Notes under the pieces: model-generated | What the model was told of the DNA's origin: nothing | Seen by the model: the letters and a program-made list of their open reading frames with translations, nothing else | Databases searched by the model: none | NCBI RefSeq assembly: GCF_900187385.1 | Contig: NZ_FYEY01000001.1 | Location: 5,704,001-5,768,000, forward strand | Direction: 5' to 3' | Origin: Streptomyces sp. 2114.4 | GTDB lineage: Bacteria > Actinomycetota > Actinomycetes > Streptomycetales > Streptomycetaceae | Length of the DNA stretch: 64,000 nt | Made by a program: the position numbers and the translations under genes | In this document: in pieces, positions 1 to 9,020 of the stretch | Layout: each line of letters starts with the position of its first letter | Position numbering within the stretch: the stretch's first letter is position 1

Positions 1-1119
1 CCGCAGACCGCCCCGGTCCCGCAGGCCAAGGACAAGGGCGCGGACTACACCAAGTCCGTGCTGTCCACCGGCTCGTACAAGTTCGAGAGCTACCAGGAGG
101 GCAAGAAGCTCACCCTGGTCCGCAACCCGCAGTGGTCCGCGAAGACGGACCCGCTGCGCAAGCAGCTGCCGGACAAGATCGTCCTGAACCTGAAGGTCGC
201 CCAGTCGACCATCGACAAGGACCTCCAGTCCGGAAACACCCTGGTGGACCTGGCCGGCCGCGGTGTCGACGGGCAGACACAGGCCCAGCTCCTGACGGAC
301 CCCAAGGAGAAGGGCAACACCGACAACACCCTGGGGCAGCGCCTCGTCTACACGGCGCTGAACACCAAGGTGAAGCCGTTCGACAACATCGAGTGCCGCA
401 AGGCCGTCGAGTACGCCATCGACAAGAAGGCCGTACAGACCTCCCTCGGCGGCCCGATCCGCGGTGAGCTGGCCTCCACGGTCCTGCCGACCGACATCGA
501 CGGCTACCAGAAGTACGACCTGTACCCGCAGAAGTACGACGGCGACAAGCTGGACCTGGCCGAGGCCAAGAAGCACTGGGCGAAGTGCGGCGCCGGCAAG
601 ACCACGACCACGATCCTGGCCCGCAACGACCGCCAGGACGAGGTCGACGCGGCCACCTCGGTCATCGACTCGCTGAAGAAGATCGGCGTCACCGCCAAGA
701 TCCAGTCGTACCCGACCAGCAAGTACTTCTCGGACTACGCCGGTGTGCCGAAGTTCAACAAGAAGAACAACGTCGGCCTGATCATGATGCAGTGGGGCTC
801 GGACTTCCCGACCGGCTACGGCTACCTGCAGCAGATCCTGAACGGCAAGGCGATCAGCCAGTCCGGTAACACCAACCTCTCGGAGCTGGACGACCCGGAG
901 ATCAACAAGCTGCTCGACTCCGCCATCGCCAACACCGACAAGGCGGCCCGCGAGAAGGCGTACGCCGAGATCGACAAGAAGACGATGGAGCAGGCGGCGA
1001 TCGTTCCGCTCACCTACTTCAAGGTCCTGATGTACCGCTCGCCCAAGGCCACCAACCTGGTGTCCACCTCGGCCTTCAGCGGTCAGTACGACTACCTCAA
1101 CGTCGGCGTCAAGAAGTAG
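1..1119 (+). CDS. Oligopeptide ABC transporter substrate-binding protein (5' end outside window)
   Basis: The reading frame is open from the first base and ends at TAG 1117-1119, giving 372 visible residues, so the signal peptide and N-terminal lobe are missing. The sequence reads like the C-terminal part of a family 5 extracellular solute-binding protein (DppA/OppA type), including the stretch KFESYQEGKKLTLVRNPQW typical of that fold. Such lipoproteins capture peptides outside the membrane and deliver them to an ABC permease. A permease and two ATPase genes follow in the same direction, so it belongs to one uptake operon. The peptide specificity cannot be read from the sequence. Confidence 0.93.
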   Translation, partial: PQTAPVPQAKDKGADYTKSVLSTGSYKFESYQEGKKLTLVRNPQWSAKTDPLRKQLPDKIVLNLKVAQSTIDKDLQSGNTLVDLAGRGVDGQTQAQLLTDPKEKGNTDNTLGQRLVYTALNTKVKPFDNIECRKAVEYAIDKKAVQTSLGGPIRGELASTVLPTDIDGYQKYDLYPQKYDGDKLDLAEAKKHWAKCGAGKTTTTILARNDRQDEVDAATSVIDSLKKIGVTAKIQSYPTSKYFSDYAGVPKFNKKNNVGLIMMQWGSDFPTGYGYLQQILNGKAISQSGNTNLSELDDPEINKLLDSAIANTDKAAREKAYAEIDKKTMEQAAIVPLTYFKVLMYRSPKATNLVSTSAFSGQYDYLNVGVKK

Positions 1120-1198
1120 CAGCCCTGGAAGGCAGGTGAAGGCATTGGTGTCCGCGGGCCGGTGGTGAACCGGCCCGCGGCGCCGACGCCGCATCCCC

Positions 1199-2209
1199 GT
1201 GTTCTCGTACATCATCCGCAGGTTGATCAGCGCAGTGGTCCTGCTGCTGATCGTCAGCGCGGTCACTTTCGGCATCTTCTTCCTGCTGCCGAAACTGGCC
1301 GGGCAGAGCACCGACCAGCTTGCCCAGCAGTACATCGGAAAGGCCCCCACGCCCGCGGACATCGCCGCGGTCAAGAAGAATCTCGGCCTGGACAAGCCCG
1401 TGTACGAGCAGTACTGGGACTTCCTCAAGGGCATTTTCGTCGGCGTCGACTACAAATTCGGTCCGGAAGCGGCCAAGTGCCATGTGCCGTGCTTCGGTTA
1501 CTCCTTCAAAACCCATATCGAGGTCTGGCCGGAGATCCAGAACCGGCTTCCGGTGACGCTCTCGCTGGCCGCCGGCGCGGCCGTGCTGTGGGTCGTCTCC
1601 GGCGTCGCCACCGGTGTGCTCTCCGCGCTGCGCCCCGGCTCGGTCTTCGACCGGATGGCCATGGGCGTCGCGCTGGCCGGCGTCTCCCTCCCGATGTTCT
1701 TCACGGGAGCCCTGGCCCTGGCCCTGTTCACCTACCAGTGGCCGATCTTCGAGCGCAGCGACTACATCTATCTCACGGACGATCCGTTCGGATGGGCCCG
1801 GACCCTGGTTCTGCCCTGGGTCACCCTGGCCTTCCTCTACTCCGCGCTCTACGCCCGGCTCACCCGGGCGGGCATGCTGGAGACGCTGAGCGAGGACTAC
1901 ATCCGTACGGCCCGCGCCAAGGGCCTGCGCGAGCGCAAGGTGGTCGTCCGGCACGGCCTGCGGGCCGCGCTCACCCCGATCATCACGGTCTTCGGCATGG
2001 ACCTGGGCCTGCTGCTCGGCGGTGCGCTGATCACCGAACAGGTCTTCTCGCTCAAGGGGGTCGGCGCCTTCGCCGTCGAGGCGATCAACGCCAACGACCT
2101 CCCGAACATCCTCGGCGTCACCCTGCTCGCCGCGTTCTTCATTGTCATGTGCAACCTGGTGGTGGACGTTCTGTACGCCGCCGTCGACCCGCGGGTGAGG
2201 CTCTCGTGA
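1199..2209 (+). CDS. ABC transporter permease, DppB/OppB type
   Basis: This 336-residue integral membrane protein starts at GTG with MFSYIIRRLISAVV, the usual N-terminal helix of DppB-type permeases. It has several hydrophobic segments and a C-terminal binding-protein-dependent transport domain with the EAA-loop signature region (ARAKGLRERKVVVRHGLR, about residues 237-254) that contacts the ATPases. It follows the binding protein by about 80 nt, and its stop overlaps the next start by 4 nt (GTGA), indicating translational coupling. Dipeptide and oligopeptide systems normally have two permeases. Only one is in the window, so the second probably lies upstream of the binding-protein gene, as I recall for the S. 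coelicolor cluster. Confidence 0.93.
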   Translation: MFSYIIRRLISAVVLLLIVSAVTFGIFFLLPKLAGQSTDQLAQQYIGKAPTPADIAAVKKNLGLDKPVYEQYWDFLKGIFVGVDYKFGPEAAKCHVPCFGYSFKTHIEVWPEIQNRLPVTLSLAAGAAVLWVVSGVATGVLSALRPGSVFDRMAMGVALAGVSLPMFFTGALALALFTYQWPIFERSDYIYLTDDPFGWARTLVLPWVTLAFLYSALYARLTRAGMLETLSEDYIRTARAKGLRERKVVVRHGLRAALTPIITVFGMDLGLLLGGALITEQVFSLKGVGAFAVEAINANDLPNILGVTLLAAFFIVMCNLVVDVLYAAVDPRVRLS

Positions 2210-3312
2210 CCGACTCCTCCGAGGACAAGACCGAGGCCGCCGTGGGCGAACCCACCGCGGCAGGCGTCCGGCCCCCCTCCGCCTTCCTCGAAGTGCGGGA
2301 CCTGAAGGTGCACTTCAACACCGACGACGGGATCGTGAAGTCGGTCGACGGCCTGAACTTCACCCTGGAGAAGGGCAAGACGCTCGGCATCGTCGGCGAG
2401 TCCGGCTCCGGCAAGTCCGTGACCTCCCTCGCCGTGATGGGCCTGCACCGCGCCTCGCGCCAGCAGCGCAGCAAGCTGAACATGTCCGGCGAGATCTGGC
2501 TGGACGGCAAGGAGCTGGTCTCCGCCGAGCCGGACGAGGTGCGCCGCCTGCGCGGCCGCGAGATGGCGATGATCTTCCAGGACCCGCTGTCCGCGCTGCA
2601 TCCCTTCTACTCGGTCGGCAGCCAGATCGTGGAGGCCTACCGCGTCCACAACGACGTGGACAAGAAGACCGCGCGCAAGCGGGCGATCGAGATGCTCGAC
2701 CGGGTCGGCATCCCGCAGCCCGACAAGCGGGTGGACGACCATCCGCACCAGTTCTCCGGCGGTATGCGCCAGCGCGCCATGATCGCGATGGCGCTGGTCA
2801 ACAACCCGGAGCTGCTGATCGCGGACGAGCCCACCACCGCCCTGGACGTCACCGTCCAGGCGCAGATCCTGGACCTGATCCGCGATCTGCAGAAGGAGTT
2901 CGGCTCGGCGGTCATCATCATCACCCACGACCTCGGGGTGGTCGCCGAACTCGCCGACGACCTCCTGGTGATGTACGGCGGACGGTGCGTCGAGCGCGGC
3001 CCGGCCGAGAAGGTCTTCTACGAGCCCCAGCACCCCTACACCTGGGGGCTGCTCGGCTCCATGCCGCGCATCGACCGTGACCAGACGGACCGGCTGATCC
3101 CGGTGAAGGGCTCCCCGCCCAGCCTGATCAACGTCCCGTCCGGCTGCGCCTTCAACCCCCGTTGCCCGTACGCGGACGTGCCCAAGGACAACCTCACCCG
3201 CACGGTCCGCCCCGAACTGCGCGAGGCCGGCGGCGGGCACTTCTCCGCCTGCCACATGTCGCAGGAGGAGCGGGAGCGTATCTGGACCGAAGAGATTGCG
3301 CCGAAGCTGTGA
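2206..3312 (+). CDS. Oligopeptide ABC transporter ATP-binding protein, DppD/OppD type
   Basis: This 368-residue cytoplasmic ATPase starts at GTG, overlapping the permease stop by 4 nt. It has Walker A (GESGSGKS), the ABC signature (FSGGMRQR), Walker B ([12 protein letters not shown]) and the switch histidine (IIITHDLG). The C-terminal part has the oligopeptide-type Cys-rich region ([13 protein letters not shown]), which is characteristic of the OppD/DppD family. It should pair with the next gene product to form the heterodimeric motor of the importer. The N-terminal 25 residues are acidic and poorly conserved, so the start is supported mainly by the overlap and by the absence of a better site. 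Confidence 0.95.
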   Translation: MTDSSEDKTEAAVGEPTAAGVRPPSAFLEVRDLKVHFNTDDGIVKSVDGLNFTLEKGKTLGIVGESGSGKSVTSLAVMGLHRASRQQRSKLNMSGEIWLDGKELVSAEPDEVRRLRGREMAMIFQDPLSALHPFYSVGSQIVEAYRVHNDVDKKTARKRAIEMLDRVGIPQPDKRVDDHPHQFSGGMRQRAMIAMALVNNPELLIADEPTTALDVTVQAQILDLIRDLQKEFGSAVIIITHDLGVVAELADDLLVMYGGRCVERGPAEKVFYEPQHPYTWGLLGSMPRIDRDQTDRLIPVKGSPPSLINVPSGCAFNPRCPYADVPKDNLTRTVRPELREAGGGHFSACHMSQEERERIWTEEIAPKL

Positions 3313-4457
3313 CCGAGACGACTGACGACCAGAACAAGAAGATTCCGCTCCAGAAGACGGCGGACACCCCCGCGGAGCCTGCCGCGGAGACCGCCTCCGA
3401 CGACGGGCCGCTGCTGCGGGTCCGGGGTCTGGTCCGGCACTTCCCGATCACCAAGGGCCTGCTCAAACGGCAGGTCGGGGCGGTGCAGGCGGTCGACGGC
3501 ATCGACTTCGACGTCCGTCCCGGGGAGACCCTGGGCGTCGTCGGCGAGTCCGGCTGCGGCAAGTCGACGATGGGCCGGCTGATCACCCGGCTCGACGAGC
3601 CGACCGGCGGCTCCATCGAGTTCCAGGGCCAGGACATCACCCACCTGTCCCCGGGCCGGCTGCGGCCGATGCGCCGGGACGTCCAGATGATCTTCCAGGA
3701 CCCGTACGGTTCGCTGAACCCGCGGCACACCATCGGCGGGATCGTCTCCACCCCCTTCCGCCTCCAGGGCGTCGAGCCCGAGGGCGGGGTGAAGAAGGAG
3801 GTGCAGCGGCTGCTGGAGCTGGTGGGCCTGAGCCCGGAGCACTACAACCGCTATCCGCACGAGTTCTCCGGCGGCCAGCGGCAGCGCATCGGCATCGCCC
3901 GCGCGCTGGCGCTCAAGCCCAAGCTGGTGGTCGCCGACGAGCCGGTCTCCGCGCTCGATGTCTCGATCCAGGCGCAGGTCGTCAACCTCATGGACGACCT
4001 GCAGGAGGAGCTGGGCCTGACCTACGTCATCATCGCCCACGACCTCTCGGTCATCCGGCACGTGTCGGACCGGATCGCGGTGATGTACCTCGGCAAGATC
4101 GTGGAGCTGGCGGACCGCAAGGGGCTCTACGAGTCGCCGATGCACCCGTACACCAAGGCCCTGCTGTCCGCGGTACCGGTGCCCGACCCCAAGCGGCGCA
4201 CCCAGCGCGACCGCATCCTGCTCAAGGGTGATGTGCCCTCGCCGATCAACCCGCCCTCCGGCTGCCGGTTCCGCACCCGCTGCTGGAAGGCGACCGAGGT
4301 GTGCGCCACCACCGAGCCGCCGCTGGTCGCGCTGCGCACGGGGCACCAGGTGGCCTGCCACCACCCGGAGAACGCCGAGAACGCTGAGAACGCCGAGGAC
4401 ACAGCGGTCGCAGCGGACACAGCAGGCTCAAAGGACACCGGACCGGCGGGCGGTTAG
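3309..4457 (+). CDS. Oligopeptide ABC transporter ATP-binding protein, DppF/OppF type
   Basis: This 382-residue second ATPase of the importer starts at GTG, overlapping the previous stop by 4 nt. Walker A is GESGCGKS, the signature is FSGGQRQRIGIARAL, Walker B is LVVADEPVSALD and the switch is IIAHDLS. The FQDPYGSLNPR segment and the C-terminal oligopeptide domain with two close Cys residues (PSGCRFRTRCW) mark the OppF/DppF branch. About 35 residues before the ATPase core and the last 35 residues are low complexity; the tail has an AEN tripeptide repeat. It is the last gene of the operon, with no strong hairpin before the next gene. Confidence 0.95.
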   Translation: MTETTDDQNKKIPLQKTADTPAEPAAETASDDGPLLRVRGLVRHFPITKGLLKRQVGAVQAVDGIDFDVRPGETLGVVGESGCGKSTMGRLITRLDEPTGGSIEFQGQDITHLSPGRLRPMRRDVQMIFQDPYGSLNPRHTIGGIVSTPFRLQGVEPEGGVKKEVQRLLELVGLSPEHYNRYPHEFSGGQRQRIGIARALALKPKLVVADEPVSALDVSIQAQVVNLMDDLQEELGLTYVIIAHDLSVIRHVSDRIAVMYLGKIVELADRKGLYESPMHPYTKALLSAVPVPDPKRRTQRDRILLKGDVPSPINPPSGCRFRTRCWKATEVCATTEPPLVALRTGHQVACHHPENAENAENAEDTAVAADTAGSKDTGPAGG

Positions 4458-4584
4458 GCCGCAACCGGCAAGTAACACTTGGGACTTGGCAAAGTCCTGG
4501 GCGCAAAGCGGCGGGAGAGTGCAGAGTCAGCACGGTTGTTCGATCTTGAGGCGAACTTCATCCGTGTGTCCGAAGGGATGGCTC

Positions 4585-5994
4585 ATGGCACTCTCCCGTT
4601 CCGCACGTCGCACCTCCCGCTGGCTCGCACTGGCCACCGCGGTGGCCTCGGCCGCCACCATCGCCGCCGCACCCGCCGCGTCCCCCGGTGCCCCCGGCAT
4701 CGGTGACCCGTACTTCCCCCAGCTGGGCAACGGCGGCTTCGACGCCCTGCACTACGACCTCGGCGTCAGCTACCACCCCGGCAGCGGCCGCCTCGACGGC
4801 CGCACCACGCTCACCGCGAGGGCCACCCAGAACCTCTCCGCCTTCGACCTGGACCTGCAGAAGCTGACGGTCGATTCGGTCCGGGTGAACGGCCGGCGGG
4901 CGCACTTCACCAGATCCGGCGACGAGATATCCGTACGCCCCGACTTCCCGCTGCGCCGCGGCAAGAAGTTCACCGTCACCCTCGCCTACCACGGCGTCCC
5001 CCAGGCGCTGAGCGGTCCGATCGTCTTCGGCTCCGACTACGGCTGGATGAAGACCAAGGACGGCGTCTTCGTCGCCTGTGAGCCGAACGCCGCCTCGACG
5101 TGGTTCCCCTCCAGCGACCACCCCGACGACAAGGCGACCTACGACATCCGCATCGACGCCCCCAAGGGCCTGACCGGTGTCTCCAACGGGCGTCTGATCA
5201 GCTCCGGCCAGGCGCACGGCCGCTCGTACGCCCACTGGCGCGAGAGCCGCCCGATGGCGACGTACCTGGCCACCGCCACCATCGGCAAGTTCGACGTCCG
5301 TACCGGCACCACCCCCGGCGGCACGCCCGTCTACGTCGCCATCGACCCGACCCTGCCCACCGGCACCATCGATGTCTACAAGGTCACCGCCGAGGTCACC
5401 GACTACTGGTCGAAGGTCTTCGGCCCCTACCCCTTCGAGGAGACCGGGGCGATCGTCGACGACATGCCGCAGGCCGGCTTCTCGCTGGAAGTGCAGTCCA
5501 AGCCCGCCTACTCGGCCGTGCGCAGCGAGGGGACCATCGTCCACGAGGTGGCGCACCAGTGGTTCGGTGACTCGGTCTCCGTCAAGCAGTGGAAGGACAT
5601 CTGGCTCAACGAGGGCTTCGCCAGCTATGCGCAGTGGCTGTGGACCGAGCACCGCGGCACTTTGAGTGCCCATGACGCCTTCCGCAAGGCGTACGACGCC
5701 CGGCCGGCGAGCGATGCCTTCTGGAAGGTGAAGGTCGCCGATCCGCAGCGGGACACCATGTTCGCCCAGGCGGTCTACTCCCGGGGAGCGATGACGCTGC
5801 AGGCGCTGCGCGAGCGGATCGGGGACCGGGCGTTCTTCAAGCTGCTGCCGGCCTGGACCTCCGCGCACCGCTACGGCAACGCCAACACCGCCCAGTTCAT
5901 CGCGCTCGCCGAGAAGATCTCCGGGCAGCAGCTCGACGACCTCTTCACCACCTGGCTGAAGACGGACAGCAAGCCGGCGCCGCCGGCGAACTGA
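4585..5994 (+). CDS. Secreted M1 family zinc metallopeptidase
   Basis: The protein has 469 residues. ATG 4585 is preceded by AAGGGA at 4573-4578, and the product begins with a signal peptide (MALSRSARRTSRWLALATAV followed by an Ala-rich stretch ending near residue 36). The zinc site is HEVAH at residues 320-324, with the third ligand in NEGFA (Glu343), and VYSRGAM supplies the conserved catalytic Tyr. This is the gluzincin aminopeptidase arrangement. The family's usual G-A-M-E-N substrate motif is not present; the equivalent region reads DMPQAGFSLEVQSKP. The C-terminal ERAP-like domain is absent, so this is a short, exported version probably acting on peptides outside the cell, which fits its place beside a peptide importer. 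Confidence 0.9.
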   Translation: MALSRSARRTSRWLALATAVASAATIAAAPAASPGAPGIGDPYFPQLGNGGFDALHYDLGVSYHPGSGRLDGRTTLTARATQNLSAFDLDLQKLTVDSVRVNGRRAHFTRSGDEISVRPDFPLRRGKKFTVTLAYHGVPQALSGPIVFGSDYGWMKTKDGVFVACEPNAASTWFPSSDHPDDKATYDIRIDAPKGLTGVSNGRLISSGQAHGRSYAHWRESRPMATYLATATIGKFDVRTGTTPGGTPVYVAIDPTLPTGTIDVYKVTAEVTDYWSKVFGPYPFEETGAIVDDMPQAGFSLEVQSKPAYSAVRSEGTIVHEVAHQWFGDSVSVKQWKDIWLNEGFASYAQWLWTEHRGTLSAHDAFRKAYDARPASDAFWKVKVADPQRDTMFAQAVYSRGAMTLQALRERIGDRAFFKLLPAWTSAHRYGNANTAQFIALAEKISGQQLDDLFTTWLKTDSKPAPPAN

Positions 5995-6045
5995 GCACCG
6001 GCCGCCGCGGTCAGCCGGCGAACTGAGCACCGGCCACCGCGGTCA
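5982..6045. repeat. Tandem 32-bp duplication across two converging stop codons
   Basis: Two adjacent 32-bp copies (5982-6013 and 6014-6045) differ at one base. The first copy contains the stop of the metallopeptidase gene and the second ends at the stop of the opposing TRIC-type gene. Confidence 0.9.
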
Positions 6046-6690
6046 GCCGGAGTGCTGCTGCCCGCGCCGGTCGCGTAGCTGCTGTGGCCGCGGCAGGTGC
6101 AGTCCGAGGTAGACCGCGCCCATCCGCAGCGCGAACACCACCCCCGCCGAGATCGCCGCGGCGGGGGTGGCCCCGGTGCCGAGGCGGTACAGCAGGAGGT
6201 AGCAGCAGGCGCCGGCCAGCGCGGCGATCGCATAGACGTCCTCCCGCAGCAGCAGCGGCGGGAACTCCCCGCACAGCACATCGCGGATGACCTCGCCGGC
6301 GACCCCGGTCAGGACCGCCAGGATGATCACGGCGAGCGGGGTGGCGCCCGCATCGATCGCGGCACGGGCCCCGATCACCGTGACCACGGACAGCCCGATC
6401 GCGTCGACCACCAGCAGTGATTTGTGCGGCAGCTGCCAGAACCGCAGATAGATCATGGTGCCGACGCCGACACAGATGATCACGGTCAGCAGCACCCAGT
6501 CGTGCGTCCAGTACAGCGGCCGCCGGTCGAGGATGACATCGCGCAGCGTGCCGCCGGAGATCGACGCGGCGAAGGCGAGCACCAGACCGCCGAAGGGGTC
6601 CATATTGGCGCGATAGGCGGCCAGCACCCCGCTCGCGGCGAAGGCGGCCACACCGACCAGGTAGAGGACGTGAAGCATGGCGCTCATCAT
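6043..6690 (-). CDS. TRIC-type (UPF0126) cation channel family membrane protein
   Basis: This 215-residue, very hydrophobic protein has about seven membrane segments arranged as two similar halves. Each half has a glycine-rich GGxxRDV segment (SGGTLRDVILDRRP near residue 45 and AGEVIRDVLCGEFPPLL near residue 130), the hallmark of the UPF0126/TRIC family. Bacterial members form trimeric cation channels. The most upstream Met is at 6690; a second at 6687 and MLHVLYLVG at 6678 are alternatives, and none has a clear ribosome-binding site. It converges on the metallopeptidase gene and is divergent from the thioesterase. Confidence 0.88.
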   Translation of the reverse strand: MMSAMLHVLYLVGVAAFAASGVLAAYRANMDPFGGLVLAFAASISGGTLRDVILDRRPLYWTHDWVLLTVIICVGVGTMIYLRFWQLPHKSLLVVDAIGLSVVTVIGARAAIDAGATPLAVIILAVLTGVAGEVIRDVLCGEFPPLLLREDVYAIAALAGACCYLLLYRLGTGATPAAAISAGVVFALRMGAVYLGLHLPRPQQLRDRRGQQHSG

Positions 6691-6761
6691 CGCAGGCGCG
6701 GAAGGAATGCTTCCGTTCGAGGCCGTTAAAACTGACACTACCGGTCGGTAACCATCCGGTG

Positions 6762-6767
6762 TAGCGT
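6762..6767 (+). promoter_or_regulatory. Candidate -10 box for the thioesterase gene
   Basis: TAGCGT lies 7 nt before ATG 6775, which would put the transcription start at or next to the start codon (leaderless mRNA). No convincing -35 box is visible. Confidence 0.5.
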
Positions 6768-6774
6768 GCAACCC

Positions 6775-7623
6775 ATGGCTCTGGTGAACCGAGGCAACAG
6801 CGAGTTCGACCGCGATACGGCGGTCACCCGCCGCGCCCCCGGCGTCTATGACGCCCACCTCTCCGCCGGCTGGACGATCATCCAGGCGGTCAACGGCGGC
6901 TACCTCCTCGCCCTCATGGGCCGCGCCCTGGGCGACGCCCTCCCGCACCCCGACCCGCTCTCCGTCACCGCGCACTACCTGACGGCCTCGGTCCCCGGCC
7001 CCGCCGTGATCCGTACCGAGGTGGTCCGCAGCGGCCGCACGATGTCGACCGGCACCGCCAGCCTCGTGCAGTTCGCGGAGGACGGCAGCGAGGTCGAGCG
7101 GCTGCGGGTACTCGCCGCGTACGGCGACCTCGACGCGCTGCCCGACGACGTCCGCACCACCGCCAAGCCGCCGGCCATCCCGCCGTACGAGCACTGCCTG
7201 GGGGCCGACAGTGCCCCCGGGGGCCGCCCCGTCATCTCCGGCAGCACCGCCATCACCGAACGGCTCGCGCTCCGCCTGGACCCGGCGACCGCGGGCTGGG
7301 CCGTCGGTGCCCCCTCCGGCAAGGGCGAGATGCGCGCCTGGTTCGGCCTCGCCGACGGCCGCGAGCCCGACCCGCTCTCCCTCCTGCTGACCGTCGACGC
7401 CCTGCCGCCCACCGCCTTCGAGATGGGGCTGTCCGGCTGGGTGCCCACCGTCGAGCTGACCGCCCACATCCGCCGGCGCCCGGCGCCCGGTCCGCTGCGG
7501 GTCGCCATCACCACCCGCAATCTGGCGGGCGGTTTCCTGGAGGAGGACGCGGAGGTCTGGGACTTCGAGGACCGACTGGTCGCCCAGTCACGGCAGTTGG
7601 CGCGGGCGGTGCTGCAGGAGTAG
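6775..7623 (+). CDS. Acyl-CoA thioesterase-like protein (double hotdog)
   Basis: The protein has 282 residues from ATG 6775; a GTG at 6766 would add three residues. The sequence fits the TesB-like double-hotdog thioesterase group. The N-terminal half has AGWTIIQAVNGGYLLALMGR followed by a region like VTAHYLTASVPG, which resembles the substrate-binding strand of hotdog folds. The second half repeats the fold (VPTVELTAHIRRRPAPGP). It probably hydrolyses acyl-CoA thioesters, but the natural acyl chain is unknown. It is divergent from the TRIC-type gene and followed by a small GC-rich hairpin. Confidence 0.82.
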   Translation: MALVNRGNSEFDRDTAVTRRAPGVYDAHLSAGWTIIQAVNGGYLLALMGRALGDALPHPDPLSVTAHYLTASVPGPAVIRTEVVRSGRTMSTGTASLVQFAEDGSEVERLRVLAAYGDLDALPDDVRTTAKPPAIPPYEHCLGADSAPGGRPVISGSTAITERLALRLDPATAGWAVGAPSGKGEMRAWFGLADGREPDPLSLLLTVDALPPTAFEMGLSGWVPTVELTAHIRRRPAPGPLRVAITTRNLAGGFLEEDAEVWDFEDRLVAQSRQLARAVLQE

Positions 7624-7630
7624 CGGCGTG

Positions 7631-7649
7631 GGCGGGCCTGCCGCCCGCC
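7631..7649 (+). terminator. Short GC-rich hairpin after the thioesterase gene
   Basis: GGCGGGC and GCCCGCC pair around a 5-nt loop, 8 nt after the stop codon and without a T tract. It may be a weak terminator. Confidence 0.45.
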
Positions 7650-7656
7650 GGGAGAC

Positions 7657-7713
7657 GGGGCCGCGGCAAACGGCGCCGGTAAACGGGGGCCGCGGCAAAC
7701 GGCGCCGGCAAAC
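7657..7713. repeat. Two copies of a 28-bp GC-rich tandem repeat
   Basis: Copies at 7657-7684 and 7685-7713 are nearly identical and contain GGCAAACGGCGCCGG. They lie in the intergenic region before the cysteine desulfurase gene, and no function is apparent. Confidence 0.8.
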
Positions 7714-7834
7714 GGGAGCCACCGGCCCCGCGCACCGCTCGCGCCAGGCCGGTACCGGACGTCCGGCGGCATCCCGGCGCCCCGCCGCTCCCGCGCGCTG
7801 CGCATGCGCCCCCGGAGCCCGCCGGGACGGCTCG

Positions 7835-7840
7835 TAGAAT
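7835..7840 (+). promoter_or_regulatory. Candidate -10 box for the cysteine desulfurase gene
   Basis: TAGAAT ends 10 nt before ATG 7851, consistent with a leaderless or nearly leaderless transcript. No Shine-Dalgarno sequence precedes the start. Confidence 0.55.
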
Positions 7841-7850
7841 CGTGCGCACC

Positions 7851-9020
7851 ATGGTTTACCTCGACCACGCCGCCACCACCCCGATGCTTCCCGAGGCGGT
7901 GCAGGCGATGACCGCCCAGCTGACCGTCACCGGCAATGCGTCCTCGCTGCACGCCGACGGCCGGCGGGCCCGGCGTACCGTCGAGGAGGCGCGCGAGTCC
8001 CTTGCCGTCTCGCTCGGCGCGCGCCCCAGCGAGATCGTCTTCACCGCCGGCGGCACCGAGGCCGACAACCTCGCGGTCAAGGGCCTGTACTGGGCGCGCC
8101 GGGCCGCCGATCCGGCCCGTACGCGCGTCCTCGCCAGCCCCGTCGAGCACCATGCGGTCCTCGACGCCGTGGAATGGCTCGCCGAGCACGAAGGCGCCCG
8201 CGTCGAATGGCTGCCGGTCGACACCTACGGGCGGGTGCACGCCGGGGCGCTGCGCGAGGCCATCGCCCGCAACCCCGCAGACGTCGCGCTCGCCACGGTC
8301 ATGTGGGCCAACAACGAGATCGGCACCGTCCAGCCGGTCCGCGAACTGGCCGAGACCGCCGCGGAGTTCGAGATCCCGCTGCATGCGGACGCGGTGCAGG
8401 CGTTCGGCCAGCTGGAGGTCGACTTCGCCGCCTCCGGGCTCGCCGCGATGACGGTCTCCGGCCACAAGATCGGCGGACCGTACGGCATCGGCGCGCTGCT
8501 GCTCGGCCGTGAGTACGCCCCGGTGCCGGTGCTGCACGGCGGCGGCCAGGAGCGGCACGTACGCTCCGGCACCCTCGACACCCCCGCCATCGCCGCCTTC
8601 GCCGCGGCCGGCCGGTACGCCGTCGCGCACCGCGAGGACTTCGCCCGCGACATCGGGGCGCTGCGCGACGACCTGATCAAGGCCGTACGCGCCGCCGCCC
8701 CCGATGCCGTCCTCGGCGGCGACCCGGACCCCGCGGGCCGCCTCCCGGCCAATGCCCACTTCTCCTTCCCCGGCTGCGAGGGCGACTCCCTGCTGCTCCT
8801 CCTGGACGCCCAGGGCATCGCCTGCTCCACGGGCTCCGCCTGCACCGCCGGCGTCGCCCAGCCCAGCCACGTCCTGCTGGCCACCGGCATGTCCCCGGAG
8901 CTCGCCCGCGGCACCCTGCGGTTCTCGCTCGGCCACACCTCCACCGCTCAGGACGTGGCGGCGCTGGCGCAGGCCATCGGCCCGGTGGTGGAACGGGCGC
9001 GGAGCGCGGGGCTGAGTTAG
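7851..9020 (+). CDS. Cysteine desulfurase (IscS/NifS family)
   Basis: This 389-residue PLP enzyme begins MVYLDHAATTPMLPEA, the standard N-terminus. The PLP lysine is Lys206 in SGHKIGGP, the ATVMWANNEIGT segment is conserved, and the catalytic cysteine is Cys331 in GSACTAG, with an extra Cys at 325. It takes sulfur from L-cysteine as a persulfide for Fe-S clusters and tRNA thiolation. MnmA, 0.8 kb downstream and separated only by an opposing amidase gene, is the obvious sulfur acceptor, so this copy probably serves tRNA 2-thiouridine synthesis. Its stop overlaps the converging amidase stop (9017-9020). GTG 7842 is an alternative start. Confidence 0.95.
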   Translation: MVYLDHAATTPMLPEAVQAMTAQLTVTGNASSLHADGRRARRTVEEARESLAVSLGARPSEIVFTAGGTEADNLAVKGLYWARRAADPARTRVLASPVEHHAVLDAVEWLAEHEGARVEWLPVDTYGRVHAGALREAIARNPADVALATVMWANNEIGTVQPVRELAETAAEFEIPLHADAVQAFGQLEVDFAASGLAAMTVSGHKIGGPYGIGALLLGREYAPVPVLHGGGQERHVRSGTLDTPAIAAFAAAGRYAVAHREDFARDIGALRDDLIKAVRAAAPDAVLGGDPDPAGRLPANAHFSFPGCEGDSLLLLLDAQGIACSTGSACTAGVAQPSHVLLATGMSPELARGTLRFSLGHTSTAQDVAALAQAIGPVVERARSAGLS

